Assembly (NCBI RefSeq): GCF_001720485.1
Contig: NZ_CP017114.1
Location: 2,480,001-2,544,000, forward strand
Source: Cobetia marina
Lineage (GTDB): Bacteria > Pseudomonadota > Gammaproteobacteria > Pseudomonadales > Halomonadaceae
Length of the DNA stretch: 64,000 nt
Reading direction: 5' to 3'
Positions 62,778 through 64,000 of the stretch are shown here, piece by piece (within the stretch, counting starts at the first letter, position 1; each line of letters opens with the position of its first letter). The notes below the pieces were generated by a model. It had not been told where the DNA came from. It was given only the letters and a program-made list of their open reading frames with translations, and did not search any database. The position numbers and the translations under genes were made by a program.

Positions 62778-64000
62778 ATGACTCGTCTCTCCAATGCCAG
62801 TCTGACTCAGCTGGACGCCAAGGTTGCCACCCCGAACTATGATCGTGCGGCGGTCAGCGCCGGCATCGTTCACTTCGGCGTGGGCGGCTTCCATCGTGCA
62901 CACCAGGCCATGTACCTCGACGAGCTGATGAACCAGGGCAAGGCACTGGACTGGGGCATCGTCGGTGTCGGCGTGATGCCGGGCGATCGCCGCATGCAGG
63001 AAGCCCTGTCCTCTCAGGACCACCTCTACACCGTCGTGCTCAAGCACCCGGACGGCAACTACGAGCCGCGCGTGGTGGGCTCCATCATCGATTATCGCTT
63101 TGCCCCGGACTCCCCGGATGCCGTGATCGAGCTGATGGCCGACCCGGCGATCCGCATCGTCTCGCTGACCGTCACCGAAGGTGGCTACAACTTCCACCCG
63201 GTCAGCGGCGAATTCAATCTCGAGAACGCCGACGTCCAGCACGACCTGGCCAACCCGGGTGAGGCCAAGACCAGCTTTGGCCTGATCACCGAAGCCCTGG
63301 CACGTCGTCGCGAGCGCGGCGTCGCCCCGTTCACCGTGATGTCCTGTGACAACATCGAAGGCAACGGCAACGTCGCTCACAAGATGTTCACCGCCTACGC
63401 GCGTGCACGCGATGCCGAACTGGCCGCCTGGATCGAAGCCGAAGTGCCCTTCCCCAACTCCATGGTCGACCGCATCACGCCGGTGACCACCCCGGATGAC
63501 ATCGAAGAGCTGTCCTCACGCTTCGGCGTGGAAGACGCCTGGCCGGTGGTCTGCGAGCCCTTCACCCAGTGGGTGCTGGAAGACCACTTCGCCAATGGCC
63601 GCCCGGCCTTTGAAGATGCCGGCGTGCAGCCGGTGGAAGACGTCGAGCCCTATGAGCTGATGAAGCTGCGTCTGCTCAACGCCGGCCACCAGGCACTGTG
63701 CTACTTCGGCTATCTGGCCGGCTATCGCTACGCCCACGAAGCCTGCAACGACCCGCTGATCGTCGACTTCCTGCTCGGCTACATGAACGAGGAAGCTCGC
63801 CCGACGCTGGCCCAGCTGCCGGGTATCGATCTCGATGCCCACTGCCAGACGCTGATCGAGCGTTTCGCCAACCCGGAAGTCAAGGACACCCTCGCGCGCC
63901 TGTGCGCCGAGACCTCCGACCGCATTCCGAAGTTCCTGATCCCGGTGGCCCACGCACAGCTCAAGACCGACGGCGAACTGCGTCGTACCGCGGCTGTCGT
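62778..64000 (+). CDS. Mannitol dehydrogenase-family (polyol) oxidoreductase, 3' end cut by window edge
   Basis: About 407 residues are present of an expected 480-500. The N-terminal VHFGVGGFHRAHQAMYLDEL is the NAD-binding signature of the mannitol/fructuronate reductase family, followed by VTEGGYNF, MSCDNIEGNG and the catalytic-domain KLRLLNAGHQALCYFGYLAG with the catalytic Lys. It oxidises a sugar alcohol (mannitol, arabinitol or similar) to a ketose. GGAG lies ahead of the ATG. It follows the NCS1 permease by about 150 bases on the same strand and may be co-transcribed with it. Confidence 0.9.
   Translation, partial: MTRLSNASLTQLDAKVATPNYDRAAVSAGIVHFGVGGFHRAHQAMYLDELMNQGKALDWGIVGVGVMPGDRRMQEALSSQDHLYTVVLKHPDGNYEPRVVGSIIDYRFAPDSPDAVIELMADPAIRIVSLTVTEGGYNFHPVSGEFNLENADVQHDLANPGEAKTSFGLITEALARRRERGVAPFTVMSCDNIEGNGNVAHKMFTAYARARDAELAAWIEAEVPFPNSMVDRITPVTTPDDIEELSSRFGVEDAWPVVCEPFTQWVLEDHFANGRPAFEDAGVQPVEDVEPYELMKLRLLNAGHQALCYFGYLAGYRYAHEACNDPLIVDFLLGYMNEEARPTLAQLPGIDLDAHCQTLIERFANPEVKDTLARLCAETSDRIPKFLIPVAHAQLKTDGELRRTAAV

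Overview
The window is about 60% G+C, densely packed and free of rRNA, tRNA, phage and CRISPR features. Two TRAP transporter operons, many LysR-type regulators, methylated-amine and beta-alanine catabolism, and several RcnB-like and low-complexity secreted proteins together suggest a marine or halophilic gammaproteobacterium of the Halomonadaceae type (Halomonas/Cobetia-like). That placement is inferred from gene content, not from a marker gene.

Layout. 1-2734: a truncated metallo-beta-lactamase-fold gene, two LysR regulators and a small lipoprotein. 2950-9169: an operon with a DUF1445 (YcsI/D-glutamate cyclase-like) protein, a DctPQM TRAP transporter, a DUF2848 protein and an amidase, probably run by the LysR just upstream. 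9305-16335: two RcnB-like secreted proteins, a medium-chain reductase, a secreted MRJP/yellow-like protein, an antibiotic-biosynthesis-type monooxygenase with its divergent LysR, and two paralogous secreted lysine-rich proteins with LEA-like repeats.

16788-36421 is the metabolic core. purU and folD precede a four-gene soxBDAG-type operon and an IclR regulator. On the opposite strand lie amt, a three-gene heme-dependent oxidative N-demethylase (dimethylamine monooxygenase type), N-methylglutamate synthase mgsABC and gmaS, with a divergent GcvT-like gene. Together these can be read as a route from dimethylamine to methylamine, gamma-glutamylmethylamide, N-methylglutamate and then glutamate plus C1-tetrahydrofolate, with FolD and PurU releasing formate. 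Sequences with GG-N10-GC spacing, expected of sigma-54 promoters, stand before the N-demethylase operon, gmaS-mgs and the GcvT-like gene, which suggests nitrogen control.

36736-42192: an XRE-cupin regulator, then a LysR gene divergent from an omega-aminotransferase and a (methyl)malonate-semialdehyde dehydrogenase (beta-alanine degradation), and a small ABM protein. 43156-49467: a sodium:solute symporter with a 42-residue small subunit, a three-gene SDR/MDR/LysR cassette, a truncated second copy of the symporter operon 3' end, and a split YeeE/YedE-type transporter. 49953-52346: six tandem paralogous genes for small secreted proteins on a 406-bp period, some copies identical over long stretches. 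53184-64000: an ADP-ribosylglycohydrolase, a second TRAP operon with an Ldh-type dehydrogenase whose binding-protein gene carries a frameshift, its XRE-cupin regulator, a histidine-rich RcnB protein, an NCS1 permease and a mannitol dehydrogenase-family gene cut by the window end.

All assignments rest on reading the sequence; no database search was run.
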